DNA of 64,000 bases from assembly GCA_003584705.1 (NCBI GenBank), contig AP018536.1, positions 1-64,000 of the forward strand, in the 5' to 3' direction. The stretch is from Lachnospiraceae bacterium GAM79. GTDB lineage: Bacteria; Bacillota; Clostridia; Lachnospirales; Lachnospiraceae. This document shows, piece after piece, positions 11,430 through 20,275 of this stretch (position 1 is its first letter; each line of letters opens with the position of its first letter). A program made the translations under genes and the position numbers. The notes under the pieces are model-generated. The model did not search any database, had not been told where the DNA came from, and was given only the letters and a program-made list of their open reading frames with translations.

Positions 11430-12857
11430 TTAGTCCTCCTCGTCTTCCTGATGGGATTTCGGCAGGGAGAAAATAAATTCACTTCCCACGCCGGGAGTAC
11501 TGATCACATTGATATGCTCATCATGTGCATTGATGATCTCTTTTACAATGGAAAGTCCCAGGCCGGTTCCTTTTTTATCTTTGCCACGGGATAAGTCCGA
11601 TTTGTAAAACCGATCCCAGATCAGCTTCAGATCTTCTTTCGGAATACCGATTCCTGTGTCTTTTACGGAGACAAATAATTTATTTTTCTTCTCCGAGGTC
11701 TCAATGTGGATCACAGAATCATGGTGGCTGAACTTAATTGCATTGTCCATGAGATTATAGAGTACCTGCTGAATTTTGCCCATATCTGCATGGACATACA
11801 TTTCATTGCCGGTCAGGATCATCTCAATAGCAATGGATTTGTTATGACAGGTGCCCTCAAAGGTACTTGCAGTATTACGGATCACTTGATTGATATCAAA
11901 ATCTGTTTTATCTAAGAGCATTCCTTTGGTGTTCAGATTATTCAGAGTCAGCAGGCTGTTGGTCAGCTTTGTCAGTCGTTCTGTTTCATTTAATACGATA
12001 GTAATGTATTTTTCGTGCATTTCCGGTGGAATCGTGCCATCCAGCATGGCTTCCAGATATCCTCTTATAGAGGTCAGAGGGGAACGGAAATCGTGGGATA
12101 CATTGGCTACAAACTTTTTCTGATCATCCTCGGAACGGGCAATTTCGCTTGCCATATAATTCAGACAGGAAGCCAGATAACCGATTTCATCCTCACTATC
12201 CACCTGAAATTCATAATGCATATTACCGGCAGCATACTGCTCTGTGGCATGAGTGATCTTCCTCAGAGGAATATATACGATCTCAGTGAAAAAGATCAGA
12301 ATGATCAGGGATAGCAGGAACAGGATTGCCAGGGTGATATAGGAAATATTCAGCAGGCTGTTACAGGATTTCTGAATATCATTCATATCGGTATGGATGA
12401 CTACATAGCCTTTTACCTTGTAGTTGGAGGTAATGGGAGCAAATACAGTAAGTACATCCGAATCAAAATTACCGAAGAAATCACCAACAATGTAATAAGA
12501 GCCGCTGGTTACGGTCGAATCAAAATTCTCGATGACTACCACATTCTCCACATCTAAGGGACTATTGGTATCCAGTACCAGTCGTCCGGAGGGATTGATG
12601 ATGCGAATCTCGGAATTCAGGTAGACCGCCAGGGAGTCCAGCTGCATTTTAACAGTCTCCAAAGTTGTTTCACTGGTGTACAATCCGCCGGCATAGGTTC
12701 CGGCGATCAGGGTTGCTTCGGAATAGAGACTTTCTGCCTTTTCCCGGATCAGGTGTTCTTTGGTCATATTGGGAACAAAAGTTGTAACAATGATGAAACC
12801 AAATACACCAAAAATAAAATATGCAAGTATAAATTTTAGATAAAGTGTTTTTTTCAT
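11430..12857 (-). CDS. Membrane sensor histidine kinase with HAMP domain
   Basis: A 475-residue kinase. Transmembrane segments lie at about residues 7-28 and 172-192 and flank an extracytoplasmic sensor region of about 145 residues. HAMP follows, then a dimerisation/phosphoacceptor domain with His255 in FVANVSHDFRSPL. The ATP-binding motifs are NLMDNAIKFS, DTGIGIPKED and GTGLGLSI. The gene lies 24 bases downstream of the response regulator gene and is its obvious partner. The signal sensed cannot be inferred. The overall layout resembles the PhoR/ResE/WalK-like class. Confidence 0.93.
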   Translation of the reverse strand: MKKTLYLKFILAYFIFGVFGFIIVTTFVPNMTKEHLIREKAESLYSEATLIAGTYAGGLYTSETTLETVKMQLDSLAVYLNSEIRIINPSGRLVLDTNSPLDVENVVVIENFDSTVTSGSYYIVGDFFGNFDSDVLTVFAPITSNYKVKGYVVIHTDMNDIQKSCNSLLNISYITLAILFLLSLIILIFFTEIVYIPLRKITHATEQYAAGNMHYEFQVDSEDEIGYLASCLNYMASEIARSEDDQKKFVANVSHDFRSPLTSIRGYLEAMLDGTIPPEMHEKYITIVLNETERLTKLTNSLLTLNNLNTKGMLLDKTDFDINQVIRNTASTFEGTCHNKSIAIEMILTGNEMYVHADMGKIQQVLYNLMDNAIKFSHHDSVIHIETSEKKNKLFVSVKDTGIGIPKEDLKLIWDRFYKSDLSRGKDKKGTGLGLSIVKEIINAHDEHINVISTPGVGSEFIFSLPKSHQEDEED

Positions 12858-12881
12858 AACAAATCCTGCTTTTGGTATGAC

Positions 12882-13583
12882 TTAATTACGTACTTCGAAT
12901 TTATAGCCGATGCCCCAGATGGTGCTGATCTTCCAGTTGGCATGATCCTTGATCTTCTCACGGAGACGTTTGATGTGCACATCCACGGTACGGGTATCAC
13001 CGATATATTCATAGCCCCAGATCTGATCCAGGAGCTGTTCTCTGGTGAATACATGGTTCGGTGAGGATGCTAAAAAGTAGAGAAGCTCCAGTTCCTTCGG
13101 CGGCATTTCCACGGTGTGTCCCATATAGATGACGGAATAATTGGTCAGGTTAATGGTCAGATCCTCATATTCCACACACTTGTCGTTGGGATTCTCTGTG
13201 GGGGCATTGGAGGGCTTGTAGCGTCTGAGGACTGCTTTGGCACGGGCCACCAGTTCCTTGGAATCAAAAGGTTTTTCCATATAATCATCCGCACCCAGCT
13301 CCAGTCCCAATACCTTGTCGAAGACTTCACCTTTTGCGGAAAGCATGATGATGGGAACGGAGTATTGTGCCCTAACCTCTCTGCACACCTGATAACCATC
13401 AATACCGGGAAGCATCAGATCCAACAGAATCAGATTCGGAGCAAAGGTCTCCATAGCCGGCATCACGGATTCTCCGTCATTGACGATCATGGTATCAAAA
13501 CATTCCTTCGTCAGATATAGGGAGATCAGTTCCGCAATATTATTATCATCATCTACAATGAGAATTTTCTGTTTACTTACCAT
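12882..13583 (-). CDS. OmpR/PhoB-family response regulator
   Basis: A 233-residue regulator: receiver domain with phosphoacceptor Asp55 in LILLDLMLPG and the conserved acidic pocket (VDDD) near residue 10, then a winged-helix DNA-binding domain (LELLYFLASSPNHVFTREQL; DTRTVDVHIKRLREK). It is the first of two genes with the kinase downstream, and lies 24 bases after the mutS2 stop, so mutS2, regulator and kinase may share a leftward transcript. Confidence 0.94.
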   Translation of the reverse strand: MVSKQKILIVDDDNNIAELISLYLTKECFDTMIVNDGESVMPAMETFAPNLILLDLMLPGIDGYQVCREVRAQYSVPIIMLSAKGEVFDKVLGLELGADDYMEKPFDSKELVARAKAVLRRYKPSNAPTENPNDKCVEYEDLTINLTNYSVIYMGHTVEMPPKELELLYFLASSPNHVFTREQLLDQIWGYEYIGDTRTVDVHIKRLREKIKDHANWKISTIWGIGYKFEVRN

Positions 13584-13607
13584 GTAGTATAGGCCTCCTG
13601 TCAGTTA

Positions 13608-15989
13608 TTATTTAAAAGTAACAATGGTTACACCGGCATCGCCTTCACCATATTCACCCAACCGGTATTCTTTGACGTATTTCAGACGTTTTAAGTGAGA
13701 CTGTACGGCACTGCGCAGAGCACCGGTGCCTTTTCCATGCACGACTCTCACACTGGGGAGATGAGCCAGATAAGCGTCATCCAGGTATTTATCCAGTTTT
13801 GCAATGGCTTCATCTACCGTACATCCCAAAAGGTTTATCTCGGAGGACACGGAGAAGGACTTGGACATTTTCAACTTGCCGGTGTTGGTACGCTGCAGGG
13901 CAGGTGCTGTAATGGTCTCTTCTTTTACCGGTACGAGATCGTTAATATTCGTCTGCATTCTCATAATTCCGCATTGTACGAAGAGGTTGCCCCTGGCATC
14001 CGGCAGTGTATTCACAATTCCTTTCAGATTCATGGAAATGATCTTTACGGAATCTCCTTTTTTCAGTTTCTTGGGATCCACGGTCTTCTGGTTGGCCGGC
14101 TTCTTTTGGTTATTACCAAGAGCCAATTTTCCGTTCTTTTCGTTGATCTTGTCACGGACCTTCTGTCTCTTTTTCTCTAGTTCCTTGATGTCGGCGGAAG
14201 CACCTACTTTATTGAAATCACGGATGGTTTCGTCAGCTACATCCTTTGCTTCCTGAAGGATGGCTCTTGCTTTTTCATTGGCATCCCGCAGAATCTTATC
14301 CTTTGCCTGATCGATTTTCTCGTTTTTCCTCTGTAACTGTTCCTGTAACGTGCGGATCCGTTCCTTATATTCTGCAATCTCCTGCTGTTCTTTTTCAATG
14401 GTTACGCGGCTCTGTTCCAGATCTGCGATGACGTCTTCAAAGCTTTCGTCTTCTTTGCTGATCTGTTCTTTCGCGGCATTGATGATCTCATCGGACAGTC
14501 CCAGCTTGGAAGAAATGGCGAAAGCATTACTTTTACCGGGAATACCGATGAGCAGACGGTAGGTAGGGCGAAGGGTCTCCACGTCAAATTCACAGCATGC
14601 ATTTTCTACGAAATTAGTGGAAAGTGCATAGATTTTCAGCTCGCTGTAATGCGTGGTAGCCATAGTACGGATGCCACGGTCATGCAGATAATTTAAAATA
14701 GCAATTGCCAGAGCGGCACCCTCCGTAGGATCTGTTCCAGCACCGAGTTCATCAAATAAACACAGGGAATCCGCATCTGCGTGCTGCAAAATGTGGACAA
14801 CTCTGGTCATATGAGAAGAAAATGTGGACAAACTCTGCTCAATACTCTGCTCATCCCCGATATCTGCATAAACTTCCGAAAAAATGGACAGTTCGGAACG
14901 ATCCAGTGCCGGAATATGCAGTCCCGCCTGTCCCATCAGAGTAAAAAGTCCCACTGTCTTCAGAGACACGGTCTTACCACCGGTATTGGGACCTGTGATC
15001 ACCAACAAGTCAAAATCTTTCCCCAGACGGACATCAATGGGAACAGCCTTTTTCTTATCCAACAGTGGATGACGGCCCTTACGGATCTGGATGTAATGCT
15101 CAGTGTTGAAAATAGGCTCTGTGGCATTCTGTTCCATGGCGAGTTTTGCCTTGGCAAAAATAAAGTCCAGCGTAGTCATGATCTTCTGATCCGCAGCAAG
15201 CTCTGAGGTATGAACAGCAGCCTGACTGCTCAGATCACCCAGAATAACTTCAATCTCCTCCTGCTCCTGCAGATCCAGTTCTTTTAACTGGTTGTTCAGA
15301 TTCACGACAGCAGCCGGCTCGATGAAAAAGGTGGAACCGGTGGAGGACTGGTCATGCACCATACCGCTCACCTGGCTCTTATATTCGGCTTTTACGGGGA
15401 TACAGTAGCGGTTATCACGCATGGTAATGACTGCATCCTGTAAAAAGGTACGGTAAGCGCCATTTACCATAGAGGTCAGCTGGCTGTGGATCTTTTCGTT
15501 GGTGGACAGCTTGGAACGACGGATACTCTTTAATCTTGGGCTGGCATCATCAGCCATCTCTTCTTCCGACAGGATACAGCGGTTGATTTCGTTAGCCAGC
15601 TGTGTCATAGGAGTAAGGCCTTCAAAGTAGGCATCCAGACTGTCATTTGGGAGGTCTTCACGCTCTTTTTTCCCGTAGGTCTTGATTCGGTTGACGTTGT
15701 CCAGAAAAGATGCCAGCTTCAGCAGTTCGGACATAGACAGAGAACTGCCGATTTCCAGAGAACGGATCGAAAATCCTAGATCTCTGTTGCTGCCAAAAGA
15801 GGTGCTTCCAATACGGAAGAGACGGGCCAAGGCATCTTTGGTCTCCCGCTGGGCTGTTCTGATGGCGGAAAGGTCGGTAGAAGGCACCAGCTCTCTGCAT
15901 AGTTTTTTACCGGGCTCGGAGTCGGCCTTCTCTGTGAGAAGGTCGATGATTTTCGTATATTCTAAAGTAGTGAGTACTTTTGTGTTCAT
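13608..15989 (-). CDS. mutS2: Endonuclease MutS2
   Basis: MutS2 is the MutS paralogue of Firmicutes, linked to recombination suppression and rescue of collided ribosomes rather than mismatch repair. The 793-residue product has the expected length. It has an N-terminal core, an ATPase domain with GPNTGGKTVSLKT at about residue 331, and Walker B LCLFDELGAGTDP. A long coiled coil lies around residues 510-610, a KOW-like segment near 640, and a C-terminal Smr domain (LLGCTVDEAIAKLDKYL and VVHGKGTGALR). The upstream region is the repeat-rich gap to the divergent HtrA-like gene. Confidence 0.96.
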   Translation of the reverse strand: MNTKVLTTLEYTKIIDLLTEKADSEPGKKLCRELVPSTDLSAIRTAQRETKDALARLFRIGSTSFGSNRDLGFSIRSLEIGSSLSMSELLKLASFLDNVNRIKTYGKKEREDLPNDSLDAYFEGLTPMTQLANEINRCILSEEEMADDASPRLKSIRRSKLSTNEKIHSQLTSMVNGAYRTFLQDAVITMRDNRYCIPVKAEYKSQVSGMVHDQSSTGSTFFIEPAAVVNLNNQLKELDLQEQEEIEVILGDLSSQAAVHTSELAADQKIMTTLDFIFAKAKLAMEQNATEPIFNTEHYIQIRKGRHPLLDKKKAVPIDVRLGKDFDLLVITGPNTGGKTVSLKTVGLFTLMGQAGLHIPALDRSELSIFSEVYADIGDEQSIEQSLSTFSSHMTRVVHILQHADADSLCLFDELGAGTDPTEGAALAIAILNYLHDRGIRTMATTHYSELKIYALSTNFVENACCEFDVETLRPTYRLLIGIPGKSNAFAISSKLGLSDEIINAAKEQISKEDESFEDVIADLEQSRVTIEKEQQEIAEYKERIRTLQEQLQRKNEKIDQAKDKILRDANEKARAILQEAKDVADETIRDFNKVGASADIKELEKKRQKVRDKINEKNGKLALGNNQKKPANQKTVDPKKLKKGDSVKIISMNLKGIVNTLPDARGNLFVQCGIMRMQTNINDLVPVKEETITAPALQRTNTGKLKMSKSFSVSSEINLLGCTVDEAIAKLDKYLDDAYLAHLPSVRVVHGKGTGALRSAVQSHLKRLKYVKEYRLGEYGEGDAGVTIVTFK

Positions 15990-16043
15990 ATGGGACTCCT
16001 TAAATAAAATATTCGCAATATAAGCTCACTGCCGAGCTTACAA

Positions 16044-16172
16044 TAACACGATTCTCCGTGCTGCGCACTCTCGAAATCGTTACATCCATTCGCAATCCGG
16101 GATATCGCCCTTCTTGCTCATGTAGTACAAGCTCGAAAATGCTTCGCATTTCCTTGCTGTCGGGCTTTCGCC
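16044..16172. repeat. Direct repeat copy A in the mutS2/HtrA-like intergenic region
   Basis: About 129 bases that recur with few changes at 16261-16391, a period of 217 bases. The unit contains small hairpins such as AAATGC-TTC-GCATTT and ends in a GGGC...GCCC pair. Its sub-segment TATCGCCCTTCTTGCTCATG occurs a third time near 16383. No open frame within it looks like a gene. Confidence 0.85.
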
Positions 16173-16173
16173 C

Positions 16174-16237
16174 TATCAAAATCGGATCTGTCAATTTCGC
16201 CTGCAAGCAGTCGAATTGACATCTCTCGATTTTGGTA
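16174..16237. repeat. Long hairpin 1 with loop GCCTGCAAGCAGTC
   Basis: CAAAATCG at 16177-16184 pairs with 16227-16234, and the inner TGTCAATT and CG pair with CGAATTGACA. They enclose the loop at 16199-16212. The same 14-base loop sequence occurs in hairpin 2 (16436-16449), whose stem is unrelated. Confidence 0.75.
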
Positions 16238-16260
16238 TTGCTCAATGCTGGTTTACATAA

Positions 16261-16391
16261 TAACACGATTTCTTCGTGCTGCGCACTCTCGAAATCGTTA
16301 CATCCATTCGCAATCCGGGCTATCGCCCTTCTTGCTCATGTAGTACAAGCTCGAAAATGCTTCGCATTTCCTTGCTGTCGGGCTATCGCCC
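16261..16391. repeat. Direct repeat copy B
   Basis: The second copy of the roughly 130-base unit described at 16044-16172. Differences are a few substitutions (for example CGATTTCTTCG for CGATTCTCCG at the start and GGGCTATCG for GGGATATCG in the middle). Confidence 0.85.
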
Positions 16392-16418
16392 TTCTTGCTC
16401 ATGTCTGTTTGCTCCTCT

Positions 16419-16465
16419 CATAGTGACCATGCCTTGCCTGCAAGCAGTCATGCATGGTCACTATG
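16419..16465. repeat. Perfect 14-bp hairpin 2 with loop GCCTGCAAGCAGTC
   Basis: CATAGTGACCATGC at 16419-16432 is the exact reverse complement of 16452-16465. The 19-base loop contains the 14-base sequence also found in hairpin 1. The stem could act as a bidirectional terminator or transcript stabiliser, but it is upstream of both flanking genes, so termination is not the obvious role. The rest of 16,466-16,588 holds the HtrA-like gene's promoter region. Confidence 0.8.
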
Positions 16466-16588
16466 GATGAGCTTATTATATCTCATTATACCATTCAGTT
16501 GCGTTTTTGGGTACAGTTTTGTATAATTGAGATATTAGAGTCCTAAGGAAAAGCCGAGGTATCTGTAGGCAGCAGAGGAGGCATATTT

Positions 16589-17947
16589 ATGGCGGATTCC
16601 CAAGAAAATAAGCAGAAGGAACAAAATGACGTTTCTGAGAAAAAATTTATGATAGAAAAAATCAAGGAACGTCCGGTAAATAAGAAAAAGCTGTTGCGCA
16701 GGACTTTGATCACGGCTTCTATGGCAGTGATTTTCGGTCTGGTAGCATGTTTCACATTTCTGGTATTGGAACCGGTAATCAGTAACTGGCTGTATCCGGA
16801 GGAGGAACCGCAGGTCGTGGTATTCCCGGAAGATCAGGATGAAATGTCTCCGGAACAGATGTTAGCGGAGAATATGCAGCAGGAGAACCAGAGTAGCCAG
16901 TCCTCTTCTGCTCCCAGTGAAGTCATGGAACAGGAACAGATCCGGGAACTGTTATCCGGGATCATATTGAATCTGGACAATTACAAACAGATTTACAGTG
17001 CTCTTGCCCAGTATGTAGCAGAGATGAATCGCTCCATGGTCACTGTGACAGGAGTGTCATCCGGTGTGGACTGGTTCAATAATGTAAATGAGAGCAAAAA
17101 TCAGTCATCCGGTGTGATCATAGCGCAAAATGGAAAGCAATTACTGATTTTAACCGATTATTCTCCGGTAAAACAAGCAGATGACATCATTGTCACATTC
17201 AACGAGGGCACCCAGGCAGATGCATCTTTGAAGGAAAAAGATGAGACTACAGGTCTGGCTGTGATTGCTGTAGAACTGGATACTCTGAATGAAGATTTTC
17301 TGAAGAATGATATTACGATCGCTACTTTTGGATCTTCTAATATCAAAGATATTGCCGGACTTCCGGTGGTGGCTTTGGGACGCCCCATGGGTACCAACGG
17401 TTCCGTGGGCTATGGTATCATTACCTCTTCCGCCAGTGAGTCGGCGGTATCGGATACCACTTACCGGATTCTGCAGACCAATATTGTAGGAAGTCAGAAT
17501 GCAGGCGGTGTATTGTTTAATCTCCAGGGACAGGTCATCGGTATCATTACAAATGGCAAGTCTGCCACGGATATGAAAAATATGGTATGTGCTTACGGCA
17601 TTACGGAATTAAAGCGCCATATTGAGAAAATGTCAAACGGGGAAAAATTTGCATATCTGGGTCTGAAGGGTGTGGGTGTCACCGAAGAAGCCAACAGTGA
17701 ACTGGGAGTTCCCTACGGTGCTTATATTACAGAGGTGGAAATGGACTCTCCCGCTATGTTGGCGGGAATCCAGCAGGGAGATGTCATCACAGGATTCGGT
17801 GAACATGTGATCGTCAGCTTTGACGAGTATACGAACTCTCTGCTCAGTATGAAACCGGGAGATAGTGTAGAACTGACGATTATGCGGCAGTCACAGCAGG
17901 AATATAAAGAGATGAAATTCGACATCACATTAACGGTGTTGAAATAG
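16589..17947 (+). CDS. HtrA/DegP-like membrane protein lacking the catalytic triad (pseudoprotease) with PDZ domain
   Basis: The 452-residue protein has a cytoplasmic charged N terminus, a membrane anchor at about residues 38-62, an acidic Gln/Ser-rich linker, a trypsin-like domain and a C-terminal PDZ domain (about 350-450; YLGLKGVGV...GAYITEVEMDSPAMLAGIQQGD). All three catalytic positions differ from active HtrA. The usual T-N-x-H-V reads TDYSP (Ser192 for His), the usual DLAV reads TGLAV (Gly222 for Asp), and the usual GNSGG reads QNAGG (Ala305 for Ser). The frame is intact, so it looks like a preserved non-catalytic paralogue, perhaps a peptide-binding envelope-stress component. Function beyond that is inference. 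Confidence 0.85.
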   Translation: MADSQENKQKEQNDVSEKKFMIEKIKERPVNKKKLLRRTLITASMAVIFGLVACFTFLVLEPVISNWLYPEEEPQVVVFPEDQDEMSPEQMLAENMQQENQSSQSSSAPSEVMEQEQIRELLSGIILNLDNYKQIYSALAQYVAEMNRSMVTVTGVSSGVDWFNNVNESKNQSSGVIIAQNGKQLLILTDYSPVKQADDIIVTFNEGTQADASLKEKDETTGLAVIAVELDTLNEDFLKNDITIATFGSSNIKDIAGLPVVALGRPMGTNGSVGYGIITSSASESAVSDTTYRILQTNIVGSQNAGGVLFNLQGQVIGIITNGKSATDMKNMVCAYGITELKRHIEKMSNGEKFAYLGLKGVGVTEEANSELGVPYGAYITEVEMDSPAMLAGIQQGDVITGFGEHVIVSFDEYTNSLLSMKPGDSVELTIMRQSQQEYKEMKFDITLTVLK

Positions 17948-17973
17948 ATTGACAGAAAGGTTTGGACAACAAT

Positions 17974-18921
17974 ATGAAATTCATTAAAGAGTTAAAAGAA
18001 GGCGACAGAGTATTTGATATTTATCTGTGCAAGCATAAGCAGGAGGCTGTAACCAAAAACGGTAAACCCTATGAAAGCGTGATTCTGCAGGATAAGACCG
18101 GAACCATTGATGCCAAGGTATGGGAGCCGAACAATCCGGGCATCGGAGATTATGATGATCTGGATTACATAGAAGTATACGGTGATGTGACGAATTTCCA
18201 GGGACAGTTACAGATCAGCGTGAAGCGGATCCGTGTCTGCCGCGAGGGAGAATACAATCCTTCCGATTATCTGCCGGTGAGTTCCAAGGGCATCGACACG
18301 ATGTATAATGAGTTAAAGACTTTGATCGGAAGCATTAAGAATACTTATCTGCATCAGCTGTTGCAGGATCTGTTTATCGAGGATGCCGATTTCGTGAAGA
18401 AGTTCTGTAATTCTTCCGCAGCCAAGACAGTGCATCATGGTTTCGTGGGCGGATTGCTGGAGCATACCTTAGGAGTTACCAAGCTGTGTGACTACTACTG
18501 CTCTGCTTATCCTATTTTACAGAGAGATCTGCTTCTGACGGCGGCTATGTGCCATGATATCGGAAAGGTAAAAGAGATTTCCGCTTTTCCGGTAAACGAT
18601 TATACCGATGACGGACAGTTATTGGGACATATCGTGATGGGCGCACAGATGCTTGGGGAACGTGCCGCTAAGATCGACGGATTCCCTCACAATCTGCTGG
18701 CAGAATTACAGCATTGTATTCTGGCTCATCACGGCAAACTGGAATACGGCTCCCCCAAGGTGCCTGCACTGATCGAGGCAGTGGCTCTGAATTATGCGGA
18801 TGATACCGATGCCAAGATGGAGACCTTTAAGGAAATTTTGGAAAACAACAGTGAAAACAGTGGCTGGCTGGGTTACAACAGATTGTTTGAATCTAATCTG
18901 CGGGCTACCAGAATGGAGTAA
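17974..18921 (+). CDS. 3'-5' exoribonuclease YhaM-like (OB-fold plus HD domain)
   Basis: The product has an N-terminal OB-fold nucleic-acid-binding domain (about residues 10-95) and an HD hydrolase domain with HHGFVGGLLEHTLGV and the metal-binding pair CHDIGK. A distal HH lies in HCILAHHGKLEYG. This matches the YhaM family, which trims RNA and DNA 3' ends in Firmicutes. The ATG at 17974 gives the usual MKFIKELKEGD start and lies 13 bases after AGAAAGG. A TTG at 17962 is in frame but too close to that ribosome site. The encoded length is 315 residues, typical for the family. Confidence 0.9.
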   Translation: MKFIKELKEGDRVFDIYLCKHKQEAVTKNGKPYESVILQDKTGTIDAKVWEPNNPGIGDYDDLDYIEVYGDVTNFQGQLQISVKRIRVCREGEYNPSDYLPVSSKGIDTMYNELKTLIGSIKNTYLHQLLQDLFIEDADFVKKFCNSSAAKTVHHGFVGGLLEHTLGVTKLCDYYCSAYPILQRDLLLTAAMCHDIGKVKEISAFPVNDYTDDGQLLGHIVMGAQMLGERAAKIDGFPHNLLAELQHCILAHHGKLEYGSPKVPALIEAVALNYADDTDAKMETFKEILENNSENSGWLGYNRLFESNLRATRME

Positions 18922-18975
18922 ATGACAGGATAAATACTATAAATTCTGTGAACAGACAGGAAAGAGAGGAAGAAT

Positions 18976-20142
18976 ATGGAGATCAGTACATGTGTAAAAT
19001 ATGTGGGTGTAAACGACCATCAGGTGGATTTGTTCGAGGGACAGTATAAGGTTCCGAATGGAATGTCTTACAATTCCTATGTGATCCTGGATGAGAAAAT
19101 CGCCGTTATGGATACGGTGGATGGATTTTTTACCGAAGAATGGCTGAACAATGTAGAACAGGTACTTTCCGGAAAAACACCGGATTATCTTGTGATTCAA
19201 CATATGGAGCCGGATCATTCCGCCAGCATTCCTGCTTTCTTAAAAAAATATCCCAAAACCACAGTGGTATCCACAGCGAAGGGATTCCAGTTCATGGAAC
19301 AGTTTTTCCCGGAGTTTTTCGCCGTGCAGGGATTACCTGCGGAACAACACATCGTTGCGGCGAATGATGGTGTCCTGGAGCTTGGACAGCACAGCCTGCA
19401 TTTTGTCTATGCTCCCATGGTGCATTGGCCGGAGGTTATGATGACTTATGAAGCAACCGAGAAAATACTGTTTGCGGCAGATGGTTTCGGTAAATTCGGT
19501 GCTTTGGACGTAGAGGAAGAATGGGCGAATGAAGCCCGCCGCTACTATATCGGTATTGTCGGAAAATATGGTCCCCAGGTACAGGCGGTTCTGAAAAAAG
19601 CGGCAGGACTGGACATTCAGACCATCTGCTCTCTTCACGGTCCGGTACTTAAGGAGAATCTGGGATTCTATCTGGAAAAATATGATAAGTGGTCTTCCTA
19701 TCAGCCGGAAGAATCCGGAGTGGTAATTGCTTATGCTTCTGTCTATGGCAATACCAGAAATGCTGCGGAGTATCTGGCGGATGTTTTACAGGAAAAAGGA
19801 CAGAAAACAGTACTGTATGACCTGGCAAGATGCGATAAAGCAAAAGCTGTTGCCGATGCTTTCCGTTATGACAGACTGGTGCTGGCGGGTATTACTTATA
19901 ATGGAGACCTCTTCCCCTGCATGCGCAGTTTTATCGAAGGTCTGACCGAGCGTAATTACCAGAATCGTAAGGTGGCAATCATTGAGAACGGCACCTGGGC
20001 ACCCATGACAGGCAAGTTGATTCTGGGAATGTTTGAAAAGAGTAAAAATCTGACATTTACAGAGACAAAAGTAAGCATCAAGTCGGCTATGAATGCGCAG
20101 AACAAAGAAGAAATTGGAAAACTGGCAGAGGAACTTTCCTGA
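18976..20142 (+). CDS. Flavo-diiron protein (FprA/rubredoxin:oxygen-oxidoreductase type)
   Basis: The 388-residue protein joins a metallo-beta-lactamase-like diiron domain to a C-terminal flavodoxin domain. Iron ligands are visible in HMEPDHSAS (H-x-E-x-D-H), in the MVHWPEVM region, in AADGFGKFG and in SLHGPVL. The FMN-binding loop is ASVYGNTRNAAEYL near residue 255. Such enzymes reduce O2 to water or NO to N2O and protect anaerobes. The gene has its own GAGAGGAAG ribosome site and appears to be a single-gene unit. Confidence 0.94.
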   Translation: MEISTCVKYVGVNDHQVDLFEGQYKVPNGMSYNSYVILDEKIAVMDTVDGFFTEEWLNNVEQVLSGKTPDYLVIQHMEPDHSASIPAFLKKYPKTTVVSTAKGFQFMEQFFPEFFAVQGLPAEQHIVAANDGVLELGQHSLHFVYAPMVHWPEVMMTYEATEKILFAADGFGKFGALDVEEEWANEARRYYIGIVGKYGPQVQAVLKKAAGLDIQTICSLHGPVLKENLGFYLEKYDKWSSYQPEESGVVIAYASVYGNTRNAAEYLADVLQEKGQKTVLYDLARCDKAKAVADAFRYDRLVLAGITYNGDLFPCMRSFIEGLTERNYQNRKVAIIENGTWAPMTGKLILGMFEKSKNLTFTETKVSIKSAMNAQNKEEIGKLAEELS

Positions 20143-20164
20143 GAAAGTTTTTCACACGTAAATT

Positions 20165-20260
20165 TGTGCCTGCACAGTGTACCAAAGTACAAGGGACTGA
20201 TGTAAGCAATATTGGAAGTACACGGTACTGAAGTACCGGAAAATTTGTAGGCTACGGAAA
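20165..20260. repeat. Mini-palindromes in the spacer before the rRNA methyltransferase gene
   Basis: Two related short hairpins occur in the spacer: GTAC-CAAA-GTAC near 20177-20188 and GGTAC-TGAA-GTACC near 20223-20236. They are similar in design to those upstream of the antiporter gene. Role unknown. Confidence 0.35.
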
Positions 20261-20275
20261 GGCATAAGGATATTT

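Noticed and set aside
16044-16391. Possible CRISPR array
   Set aside because: Only two long repeats with a unique hairpin between them; repeat length and spacing do not fit a CRISPR, and no cas genes are present.
16232-16470. Short forward frames in the repeat region
   Set aside because: They run through the direct repeats and hairpins, repeat each other's sequence, and lack ribosome sites.
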